DNA from: Pseudomonas sp. PB101
GTDB lineage: Bacteria > Pseudomonadota > Gammaproteobacteria > Pseudomonadales > Pseudomonadaceae
Assembly (NCBI RefSeq): GCF_009764265.1
Contig: NZ_RWIR01000055.1
Location: 1 to 64,000 of the forward strand
Direction: 5' to 3'
DNA: 64,000 bases
Positions within the stretch are counted from its first letter, which is position 1. Every line of letters starts with the position of its first letter. The translations under genes were made by a program, and so were the position numbers. This document shows positions 37,330 through 45,270 of the stretch, piece after piece. A model generated the notes under the pieces. It worked only from the letters and a program-made list of their open reading frames with translations, did not search any database and was not told where the DNA came from.

Positions 37330-39017
37330 AAGGTGTAAGTGCGAGCCGGGATATTGTTCCTATCTGGAAAACTTCTAGGGATGCTGCGAAATCGCTAGAA
37401 GTTAAGTCGCTTAAAGCTCCTGTGCCTTTGGATGGGTTAAATGGGCAGGGTTCGAAAATACTACTTGCTGAGTTCGAGAGTAATAGAAGCTTGGGCGTAG
37501 CCGCTGATTTGCTGAATATCGCTCTTCTCGAGGGTGATCAAGATGCCTTGAAGATTAGCGCCGAGTTCGTATTTTCACACGAGTTAGCGACGCCAGAGTT
37601 GCTTCGTATCTCAGGTGATATATTAGGGAATGAAAACAATAGATTGACGGACTATGCAGATCGGAATATTTCTGCACTGCGAACTCGCTTAAAGGAGAAC
37701 TCGAATAATCCGCTAGCTTGGGCAGACCTCGCTAGGGCTTATGCGATTATCAATGAGAAAGATAAAGCCCAGAGAGCTATGCTTGTCGCTCTTCGTTATG
37801 CGAGTCACCACCGTTGGGTATGTCGGGCAGCATCCAGGCTTTTTGTGCACTTTGAGGAGCCTGGCCAAGCGCTCAGGTTGCTTCATCAGAACCCAAACCT
37901 TAAGCAAGACCCATGGCTACTTTCCACTGAGTTGGCTGTATCTCGCTTAGCATCCAGGCCCCTCAAGAATTGGGGGCAAGCAAAGAAGTTAGCTGAGTCC
38001 TCGATAAATCCTGTTCATCTATCCGAGCTTGCAAGTTCTATTGGGACGTCTGAAATACTTGGTGGGGCAGATAAAAAAGCAAAAAATTATTTCAGGCAAG
38101 CACTTATATCTCCGAATAGTAACTCTCTTGCTCAGGTGAAGTGGGCCGACCGCTCATTTAATCTTGGTTTTTCCAAGCAGATAGTTAGCTCGCTCCAGTC
38201 TGTGAGCAGCGCCTTCGAAGCTCGTCATTGGGAAGCTTACGAGCGGAAAGATATTGTGAGTGCAATCGAGTATGCGAAGCAGTGGTGGGAAGAGGAACCA
38301 TATTCGACCTCTCCACCTCAAGCGATAGGCTATATGGGGTCATTGCTCAATGATGTTGGGTTGGTATATGAGAATACCAAAGTGGCACTTGAGCGTAATC
38401 CCACTGATATTACGCTAAAATTAAATGATATTTACGCGAGGGCTTGTCTGTTTGGGTTTGATGAAAGAGTAAAGTTCGCTATAACAGAAAAAGATATTTC
38501 ATATCTGAAGAGTATTATGTCTGGAGAGGATAAAGACTACGCCGCTCATGCGTATGCTAACGCAGGTTTGATTTGCTATAGGCTTGGCGCTCTGGATAAA
38601 GGCAGAGAATTTTATGATGGAGCCAAGCAGTATTTTGAGAAAAAGCGAGACGATGCTGTATTGTTCTTGATAATCAATCACTACCGCGAAGCTCTAATAT
38701 CTGGCGCTTCATGGTCCGCGATAATTGAAGATGAGCTGAGGCTAAAGCTGAGCGGAGCAAAGACCGTTACCTCTCCAGCCGCCGAATTCTATTTACAACA
38801 GATCGATCGGTTAGTAGGCGCTCCAGGTAATTGGGATGAAAAACTCTCTAAGCCTTTTGCTGTTCTGCCGGGGCGGCCTTCAGTGCTAAGGGCCGAGGAA
38901 AAGAAACCGTTAGTTGGGTATGTGGAGAGATTTTGGCTTCCCGACGACTTCATAACTCAAAATGGGCTAAAAATATTACTAGGGACTAGTTCATCTGGAA
39001 ACAAAAATAAAAAATAA
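37326..39017 (+). CDS. TPR protein, partner of the kinase
   Basis: 563 residues, mostly helical. Tetratricopeptide-like repeats are visible at several places: NPLAWADLARAYAIINEKDK (about 122-141), a stretch around 210-260, and YANAGLICYRLGALDKGREF (about 416-435). Ends with a basic, flexible tail (GTSSSGNKNKK). No enzyme motif seen. It probably acts as a scaffold, sensor or substrate of the kinase encoded just upstream with a 4-base overlap. AT-rich codon use. No known system is assigned to this pair from sequence alone. Confidence 0.78.
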   Translation: MKGVSASRDIVPIWKTSRDAAKSLEVKSLKAPVPLDGLNGQGSKILLAEFESNRSLGVAADLLNIALLEGDQDALKISAEFVFSHELATPELLRISGDILGNENNRLTDYADRNISALRTRLKENSNNPLAWADLARAYAIINEKDKAQRAMLVALRYASHHRWVCRAASRLFVHFEEPGQALRLLHQNPNLKQDPWLLSTELAVSRLASRPLKNWGQAKKLAESSINPVHLSELASSIGTSEILGGADKKAKNYFRQALISPNSNSLAQVKWADRSFNLGFSKQIVSSLQSVSSAFEARHWEAYERKDIVSAIEYAKQWWEEEPYSTSPPQAIGYMGSLLNDVGLVYENTKVALERNPTDITLKLNDIYARACLFGFDERVKFAITEKDISYLKSIMSGEDKDYAAHAYANAGLICYRLGALDKGREFYDGAKQYFEKKRDDAVLFLIINHYREALISGASWSAIIEDELRLKLSGAKTVTSPAAEFYLQQIDRLVGAPGNWDEKLSKPFAVLPGRPSVLRAEEKKPLVGYVERFWLPDDFITQNGLKILLGTSSSGNKNKK

Positions 39018-39172
39018 AGGCGGCGGCTTTAGATTTTTCCATTTTTTCAGCGATCCCCCAGAGTTTTTTTTCAAATTGGCGTCTTGGGTGAGTATCGGTC
39101 GAATTCAGCCGACCAAATATCGTGGAAAGCCTTCCTCGGAACAATCAACTTATAGCCATGATGGGGCGGGAT

Positions 39173-39561
39173 TTAAAAGCCGTACTCGAGCCACTTCACT
39201 GTCCGCCGCTCAATCAGAAAGTATCCTGAGCACGAAAAAGCCTCCCCTAAGCGGCTGATGAGATGGTTGGCGTTGTTCCAATGTCTCTTTACAGTTGTAG
39301 TGTCCATCTCAATTGCATCAACAACCTGAGACTGCGTCATATCTTTGCCTTGAGACGTTGTACGGCTACTGTTGTATCGTTTGCAGCTGGACGTCCTAGC
39401 TTCTTACCTTCTGCTTTGGTGCGCCTCAAGCCGGCCTGTGTGCGTTTATTCAGAAGATTGCGTTCGAATTCGGCAACAGCTCCCCACACCTGCGTTGTCA
39501 TTTTTCCGGCCGCCGACGTGAGGTCCACACCTCCCAAGGCCAGGGAATGAATTCGGGAACT
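39173..39561 (-). pseudogene. Decayed serine recombinase (Pin/Tn3-resolvase type)
   Basis: The C-terminal half of a resolvase/invertase: [53 protein letters not shown]. After ...VQRLKAK the frame breaks at about 39340 by a one-base loss; in the next frame the HTH continues as TQSQVVDAIEMDTTTVKRHW. The catalytic N-terminus is absent. It is thus a remnant with both a deletion and a frameshift. Confidence 0.85.
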
Positions 39562-39760
39562 TCGATATGGAATGTAAGGTTCATGCTTTTGGCGCTGAAT
39601 ATCACAGATCGGTATTTGGAGAGCGCTGAAACTCAGCACTATCGCGGTCGGTTTCTAACCCCAAGGGGTGACCTATAAGGCGCCGCATCGGCTAATTCTA
39701 AAATATCAACAGGGACGCGTAGGCCACAGCACTAGTGCGACTATACGCTGCCACAGGAGC

Positions 39761-40387
39761 TTACAGTACTGAGTTAAGGGCGGCTTTAACCCTTTGAACG
39801 GTGGTCGTGCTGCACTCCAGCATGTGGGCTACCGCCCGGATACTCTTGCCGTCATTCAGTAGTATCGTGATGCGGTTGCGAAGTTCTGTATCCGCTTGGC
39901 GACCTTTGTACGCACCATTGGCCTTGCCTTTAACGATGCCTTCTGCCTGACGACGGCGGCGGTCTTCATAGTCCTTACGGGCTACCACAGCTAGCATGTC
40001 GAGCAACATACCATTGACGGCTGCAATCATTCCTTTCGTGAAGTCGTCCATGCCTTGAGTGGGCTTCAAGGCTGCGTGACTGGTACTCAAGTCGATGGAT
40101 ACCACCGTCACCCGCTTGGCTGCGATCCTGGCTTTCAACAAGTCCCAGTCTGCTTGGGTGAGTCGGGACAGGCGGTCAACGCCTTCAATCAGCAGCACGT
40201 CACCTTCATGGCTGTCTTCCAGTAGACGGAACAACTCAGGACGCTCCAGCTTCGTCCCACTCTCGTTCTCTATATAGAAGGCTGCGATCTTATGACCATT
40301 GTCAGCAGCGAACGCTACAAGGGCTTCTTTGGCACGGGATGCATTCTGCTCAGAAGTTGAAGCGCGGAGGTAAGCACGGATGAACAT
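39761..40387 (-). CDS. Serine recombinase (resolvase family)
   Basis: 208 residues with all features of a small serine recombinase: FIRAYLRASTSEQ with catalytic S10, LLIEGVDRLSRLTQADWDLL with the conserved Arg residues, a long helix, and a C-terminal HTH (NDGKSIRAVAHMLECSTTTVQRVKAAL). It would cut and rejoin DNA at short sites. Intact, unlike the other two copies in the island. Its promoter (-35 TTGACA, -10 TATGGT) overlaps three GTGTGTC repeats. Confidence 0.9.
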   Translation of the reverse strand: MFIRAYLRASTSEQNASRAKEALVAFAADNGHKIAAFYIENESGTKLERPELFRLLEDSHEGDVLLIEGVDRLSRLTQADWDLLKARIAAKRVTVVSIDLSTSHAALKPTQGMDDFTKGMIAAVNGMLLDMLAVVARKDYEDRRRRQAEGIVKGKANGAYKGRQADTELRNRITILLNDGKSIRAVAHMLECSTTTVQRVKAALNSVL

Positions 40388-40411
40388 GGTGAAGCCTGCC
40401 GTGTATTAATT

Positions 40412-40452
40412 AGGGTGTGTCAAACCATAGTGTGTCGCGTAGGGTGTGTCAA
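40412..40452 (-). promoter_or_regulatory. Promoter with three GTGTGTC repeats before the recombinase
   Basis: Minus-strand TTGACA (40447-40452) and TATGGT (40424-40429), spacer 17. On the plus strand the same DNA has AGGGTGTGTCAA, TAGTGTGTCGC and AGGGTGTGTCAA, with the TGTGTC cores 14-15 bases apart, so a protein could cover the promoter. Confidence 0.6.
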
Positions 40453-41689
40453 CTTCCTTGTTTGCCTTCTTTAAATGGGTAATTTGGCTACTTTCTGTAC
40501 GCCTTTTCTGTGGTGCCTGATGTGTACCCGTAATGACACAGGCTCTGGGGCAAGGGTGCTGGGGGATGATCCAAATCTGGATGATCAAAAACCCAAGCTC
40601 TCGCAATGCGACACGTTGAATTACCCAGCCGCTGCTGTGGCTCAAAACTGAGCTACTGCTGTGGGTCCATGCCGATCCAGCGTTGGACGGGGTGTCTTGG
40701 GAAGGAATGATACCCAGCAGATTTGCTGGCTACGGCCATACCTGAGCAACTTTGCTCACATTGACTGCCTGGTAGCCCAACTCAAAACTGAGTTCAGTGG
40801 AAAGTTTGCACGAGAAGGGATTTGGCTTAGCACCTGTAGTGGCAATGCCCCGTAAACAGGGGGCTGAAGGCCGGGATGAATACCAGAAAGGTGGGATTCA
40901 GTCACGAAGGGGATTAGTTATAGTAATAGGTGTTGCGTAGTTATTTTCAGGGGGCATTTTCAGAAATGACATCTCGGCCTACAGGGGAATTACTTGTAGA
41001 GTGTTTTAAGCCGCAGAGTTAGTTGTGACGTACCGTCACGCGACAATCAACTTGTGCCGCTCGGCATGGTTAACATCAAGATCAAGAGCAGGGTGGTGGC
41101 TGAGCCCCCTATCCACCCTACTGAATAGAATTGTTATCTTGCCTCACGACGTACATGTAATTGGTGGGGCAGGGGCAGGCAAGCCCCACACGTTTTTGAT
41201 CTGAACTGTGCCGGATCTATGGTGACTGAAAGTCACGGATAGCTGTCTTCTAAGTCTTTACACTCTAAGTAATCAGCTGTGCCCAAAAGCACGAGTAACA
41301 ACTGCACAGGTCCGAAGGGAGGGATAGGGGTAGCCCCCCTCCCGCTCTGGCTTCGAATTGTGCAGGGAGAATTTGTGCCCACAGGCACAGACTTATTTCC
41401 TGTGATTGTGTCACTGTTAGTCCTTTGTCATGGAGCAATCGTGGCTCATGCCACAAGTTACTAAGCAACGTTAAGAGCAAAAGCAAAGCGGGGAGGGCTT
41501 TCTGCCCCATCTCCCCCTTTTACTATATAGAGTTGTCATCCGTGCCTAGAGGCACAAGTTGTCCACAGGGATGGAAACTTTACAAGGTCGATTTGTAAAA
41601 GAGGTGGGCTATCTCAAAGCTACGCTTTGGCGATTCGCTCACTCACCATGCTGAGCATGGCGAGTTTCACTCTTTATATCTGTCGCTAA
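40453..41689. other. 1.2-kb noncoding tract rich in palindromes and hairpins
   Basis: No convincing gene. Small dyads: GCTCA-AAAC-TGAGC (40638-40651), TGAGCAA-CT-TTGCTCA (40743-40758), AACTCA-AAAC-TGAGTT (40780-40795), GTGACG-TAC-CGTCAC (41026-41040), TGCC-GCTC-GGCA (41055-41066), GTGC-N6-GCAC (41279-41292), TGTGCC-CACA-GGCACA (41374-41389), GTGGC-TCAT-GCCAC (41441-41454), GTGCC-TAGA-GGCAC (41542-41555). GC hairpins at 41091-41118, 41164-41189, 41317-41343 and 41490-41516 alternate with them. A DnaA-box-like TTGTCCACA is at 41559-41567. A replication origin, partition site or structured RNA is possible. Confidence 0.6.
41641..41666 (-). terminator. Hairpin after the HTH gene
   Basis: ACTCACCATGC-TGA-GCATGGCGAGT forms a 10-pair stem with one mismatch, 24 bases after the stop of the minus-strand HTH gene. 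No clear T-run follows, so termination is uncertain. Confidence 0.45.
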
Positions 41690-42592
41690 TCAGCGATCAT
41701 TGACCCCCTCCACCGTTAACCCCGCTAACGCCTGTGCTTGAACCCACTTCTTGATCGTGTTCCTGGCTATGCCAAGTTCCCTTGCGATGGTCTTGTTTGG
41801 CACCTTCGCCCCGATCATCTCCAATGCCCGCTGCTTCATGGGATGCTCTAGGACAGGCTTCGGCATGACGGGCTTTTCTTCGACTGTCCAGAACTTATCG
41901 AAATCAACTACTTGATCCACGGATCGTAGTATGGCTGGGTGACGTTCAAGGTGCAGTGCAATGCCCCGCAAAGCAACTCTCGCCGCTTCAACCACTCGTT
42001 GGAGCTGTCGCAAACTCATTGGTTTCGTATCGTGGTTGAGCAAACATCCTGCCGCCGCTGATACTGATAGTACAGGTAGGCGTAGCAACTTCTTGACATC
42101 AGCCTGGGAGACACTATGTTTCCCGTTGATTACACCGGGGCCAGTGCATATTGCTCCGAAAGTGAAATCATCCAGCCAAAGTGCGGTTCGTTCTTCAAGC
42201 ATGAGTACAGTCAGTGCCCCGGCCAAGTGGTTCTCGATGGCCTGAGGTTTCCTTCCCGCATTTGTCTTTTGCTCAACCTGTTGGGGTGGTTGTTCGGGAA
42301 ACAACTCTACGACTTCAGCGAGGTGAGCCGATGGTGGCGGAGCGATTCGTTCGGGAATAGGGCTGCCATCCTCGTCAATGTCCCAGGAGGCGATTATGTG
42401 GAGTGTGTCATCTGGCTCGGCAAATAATGGTGATGGTGAATATTCTTCAAGAATATAAAGTCCGTATTGCTCCCCGGTTACTTTGTCGTATATGAATCCG
42501 TTGATCGATGATGTTCTTGAGTATGCGACCCTCTCTCGAAAAATATGGTCGGGACATAGAATGGGGGTGGGTGTTGTAGTTTTCATCTTCAT
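41690..42592 (-). CDS. HTH-containing island protein, unknown
   Basis: 300 residues. The C-terminus has a homeodomain-like HTH (MKQRALEMIGAKVPNKTIARELGIARNTIKKW, read as KVPNKTIARELGIARNTIKK), so DNA binding is likely. The middle (about 115-215) is helical with a WLDDFTFGAICTG segment that I do not recognise. The ATG at 42592 is preferred: AAAGGA lies 9 bases before it but abuts the earlier ATG at 42601. It lies beside the palindrome-rich tract and could bind it. Alternatives are a regulator or a replication protein of the island. Confidence 0.65.
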   Translation of the reverse strand: MKMKTTTPTPILCPDHIFRERVAYSRTSSINGFIYDKVTGEQYGLYILEEYSPSPLFAEPDDTLHIIASWDIDEDGSPIPERIAPPPSAHLAEVVELFPEQPPQQVEQKTNAGRKPQAIENHLAGALTVLMLEERTALWLDDFTFGAICTGPGVINGKHSVSQADVKKLLRLPVLSVSAAAGCLLNHDTKPMSLRQLQRVVEAARVALRGIALHLERHPAILRSVDQVVDFDKFWTVEEKPVMPKPVLEHPMKQRALEMIGAKVPNKTIARELGIARNTIKKWVQAQALAGLTVEGVNDR

Positions 42593-42843
42593 AGATGTCA
42601 TTCCTTTGAGCGTGTTCAGTTATGTGCAGCCCTCGTGTGGCTTGGGTTATTTGTATATTGGGCTTGAGGCTTTTGTCAGGCACACGAACCCCACTCTACT
42701 CAGTCAAACCAGACGGCATCTGTTTGTATAAGGAGTGCTTCGGATTCTGCCAGCTTCTTTTCTTTGTACAGTTCTGGGCCTTTACTCCCCCCGGAGCAAG
42801 AAAATGCCCCGGTTTGTATTCAACGGCATCGCGATACATGCCG

Positions 42844-43674
42844 TTATGCCACGTTTTTACGAATGTACCCTGGTGCCTTCTCGCTGGCATAGGTAACTGC
42901 TTTACCGGTGAACCAGATTCGCTGCACCAGCATTCCAGAGTCAGTGGTGAAGTTCGTAATCTTGCAGTAACCATTATCAACAGCGAAAGCGGTCGGCAGT
43001 GGATTGATTAGATACTGGCGGGCACGGAGCCAGCCGATATCCTTCATCCAATGTTTCACTTCTTTCTGCTTCAGGTTTAACTGAGTGCAGAACTTCTGGA
43101 AGCCGATCAGGCCGGTGGAGTCTGCTATCTGGTGGTAAACCTCAATCTTCGGTGCGTCCTCGGTGATCTTGGCGTCACGCGCCTTCAGGTCCTCCAGGGC
43201 TAGGGTGCGGCCTTCGAACTCAGTAGCCCAGGCTCGCGCCGCTTCAGCCGGGTTGGAGAAGTTCGGCAGTGCTAGGGCTGGAGGCTTGGCCGCCTGGGCT
43301 TCCAGCTCATGAAGGCGAACAACAACCTTGTACCGCAATGGAGCGCTGTATCCAGTAATCAGGGTTTCGGTAAGGTCGCGGGGCAGGTTGAAGCATGGTT
43401 TCTCCCGCTTGTAGGTGTCCAAATAGATGCCAGCAAATTTGCTTGCATCTTCCACTCCCAAGTCCTCAAGCATATTGCGGATATCACGCATGACATCGGC
43501 GTGGTTCTTCTCGGTAAGCTCAGCCATCTCCAGGCTGCTCATAGTGAGGGGGGCAGCTGTGATACCGCTGTGATCCACCGAGGTCCCCGGAAACTGATGG
43601 GCGAAGGGGCTCCGGCTAACCATGATGACAGCGTTAGCGGTTTGATGTGGTGCAACATTTGTAATGATTTGCAT
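42844..43674 (-). CDS. Rha/KilAC-type phage antirepressor
   Basis: 276 residues. The N-terminal Rha domain reads LTMSSLEMAELTEKNHADVM, RDIRNMLEDLG, CFNLPRDLTETLITGY and RYKVVVRLHELEAQ, as in phage regulatory protein Rha. The C-terminal part (from about 165) resembles the KilAC antirepressor domain (IADSTGLIGFQKFCTQL ... WLRARQYLINPLPTAF). Such proteins interfere with phage growth or lift repression. Its presence points to phage- or satellite-type ancestry of the island. The 5' spacer carries an 80-base element also found upstream of the ClpP-like gene. Confidence 0.82.
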   Translation of the reverse strand: MQIITNVAPHQTANAVIMVSRSPFAHQFPGTSVDHSGITAAPLTMSSLEMAELTEKNHADVMRDIRNMLEDLGVEDASKFAGIYLDTYKREKPCFNLPRDLTETLITGYSAPLRYKVVVRLHELEAQAAKPPALALPNFSNPAEAARAWATEFEGRTLALEDLKARDAKITEDAPKIEVYHQIADSTGLIGFQKFCTQLNLKQKEVKHWMKDIGWLRARQYLINPLPTAFAVDNGYCKITNFTTDSGMLVQRIWFTGKAVTYASEKAPGYIRKNVA

Positions 43675-43826
43675 AGTGTTTTTAAACCTTAAATTTTGGA
43701 TGTAGCTGCCCGTCGCTACAACTTAGTAGCGTTTAATGCGGGCGTTGGTAAAGATATGTCTCGCACATTGCTTGAGTATTGGGCGAGGTCAGTGCATGTT
43801 CAGATTGGTGCTAGGTCATGGTTCTG

Positions 43827-43908
43827 TCCTATAGTTCGTTGTTCGGATTTTTCAGGGCAGCAGGAGGCCGTCACGGGAACTTAGAGTTCCGTCGTACTCG
43901 TAGTATGT
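43827..43908. repeat. Intergenic element copy A
   Basis: An 82-base segment from TCCTATAGTTCG to CGTAGTATG that can be aligned with 44715-44794 over its whole length (shared blocks TCCTAT, TTTTTC-GGGCA, GAGTT-CGTCG, TAGT). It lies upstream of the antirepressor gene on the minus strand. Confidence 0.55.
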
Positions 43909-43932
43909 GGGGGTCAAACTAGTCTAATGACT

Positions 43933-44574
43933 CTATGCTGCTTCCTGCTGGTTCCAGTGGCGCATGATTTCTTCGATCCGCCGGACTTTATATTGTTTAC
44001 GGTACTCCTTGAATAGCGGCATGCGTTCCCGCAGATCATCTGCAAAGAGGTATATGTCTTTGCCGTGCTCTATGGCTTCGATAATTTCATCCTCGTAGAG
44101 AAAGTCTTGGTATGTCCGCTCGATCCATTCCCGGTTGAGTCGCTCCGTGTATTCCGCTCTCGACCGGATATCCGACTCCTTTCCGTACCCTGGTGAGTAA
44201 GAGCAAGAGTGAACCATCATGGTGCTGCTGTCATAAATTACCCAGTCATCGGCTTGCAGGGCTATCGCAGAAGCAGCTGAGGCACATGTAAAACCGATCT
44301 CGACTGTGATTTTTGCCTCGCACTCATCCATGCGGCGGCATAGGTAGTCGCAAGTTTCCAAGCTTCCGCCAGGTGATGAGAGTTGGATATATACTTGGTC
44401 TTCCTCTCCCGCATGGGCCAGGATGTTGGTGAGCTCGTCGTACTCATAAATTTCGCCTATAGGGCCGGTGAGTGGCACGACGTATTGCGTCGAAACTCGC
44501 TGCTTGGTAAGAATGTTCTTCGGGCGGTAAATGCTTTCGAATTCTACGAGTTCGTTGTTGGTTTGGTATTTCAT
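43933..44574 (-). CDS. ClpP-like serine protease
   Basis: 213 residues of the ClpP/crotonase fold. Catalytic Ser is S102 in CASAASAIAL and His is H122 in MMVHSCS; SSPGGS (66-71) is the oxyanion-loop region as in ClpP. A catalytic Asp is expected in the helical region from 145 on but cannot be assigned with certainty. No Clp ATPase partner is nearby. In phages, ClpP-like enzymes serve as head-maturation proteases; here the role is open. The spacer upstream holds the second copy of the 80-base element. Confidence 0.82.
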   Translation of the reverse strand: MKYQTNNELVEFESIYRPKNILTKQRVSTQYVVPLTGPIGEIYEYDELTNILAHAGEEDQVYIQLSSPGGSLETCDYLCRRMDECEAKITVEIGFTCASAASAIALQADDWVIYDSSTMMVHSCSYSPGYGKESDIRSRAEYTERLNREWIERTYQDFLYEDEIIEAIEHGKDIYLFADDLRERMPLFKEYRKQYKVRRIEEIMRHWNQQEAA

Positions 44575-44714
44575 TTAGTTGTCTTCCCTTACGGATTTCA
44601 GGCAATAGGTGGCCGTCGCTCAAAGTTAAGAGCTGGTGCGGGTGCGTGCACCTATTGAGCAATAGTTTGTTGGTGCTGTTCTTGTGTTTAGGGCTAAGTT
44701 AATTCATTTGTTGA

Positions 44715-44794
44715 TCCTATGGTCGGTTGGGGTGCGTTTTTCGGGCAATAAACTGCCATAACGTAAACTGTGAGTTTCGTCGGACTTATAGTGT
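44715..44794. repeat. Intergenic element copy B
   Basis: Paralogue of copy A at 43827-43908, upstream of the ClpP-like gene. The two resemble each other across about 80 bases although they lie in noncoding DNA. Confidence 0.55.
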
Positions 44795-45186
44795 AAATTG
44801 GTCGAGTTGGCGTATGGGCTTTTTGCTAAGACAGGTATGAAGCGTTATTCTCTTACGTCATATAGTTGTTCTTTAGTGGTGGTTTGAAGGCGTTTTTCGG
44901 GCGCGGACTTATCTTGCGATCATGGCATTGTAGTTACTCACGAAGTTTAAACTAGGGCTGGCGAGGAAGCGGAATGATTAAATTCCGGACGCAACAATAC
45001 CTCAATGCTAACACTTCATATTTTGTTGAAGTTGCAGAGAGGTCTATACAAGCAATCGGCAATGGGGCCTGAGTTCACCGATGGGCTTGGTGATGGGCGC
45101 CATTCTACGGGCTGAGATATTCTTGTCAAGCTTGGTGATGAAAAAACTTTGAGAAACTTCCGTCAGCCTGCTTTCAGTGCTGTGTT

Positions 45187-45226
45187 GCCGTCGCCAGGTC
45201 GCCCAGTCTGGCGACGGCCTTCTTCT
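45187..45226 (+). terminator. Strong hairpin between spacer and integrase 3' end
   Basis: GCCGTCGCCAG...CTGGCGACGGC, 11 perfect pairs, followed on the plus strand by CTTCTTCT. It could end a plus-strand transcript or, less well, the integrase mRNA. Confidence 0.55.
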
Positions 45227-45270
45227 ATATAGACAGCGGGATCACAAGTGGGTCGGCCATCGGCGAAGGG

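Larger units (their letters stand above)
44575..45270. other. Noncoding region between ClpP-like gene and integrase
   Basis: About 700 bases without a supported gene. It holds intergenic element copy B (44715-44794), a second GCGTTTTTCGGGC block (44890-44902; the first is at 44734-44746) and the hairpin at 45187-45218. AT-rich. A small RNA ending at that hairpin would be possible on the plus strand. Confidence 0.5.

Noticed and set aside
41265-41510. 81-residue minus-strand frame over the hairpin array
   Set aside because: It runs through the palindromes and has low-complexity Leu-rich sequence; no ribosome site.
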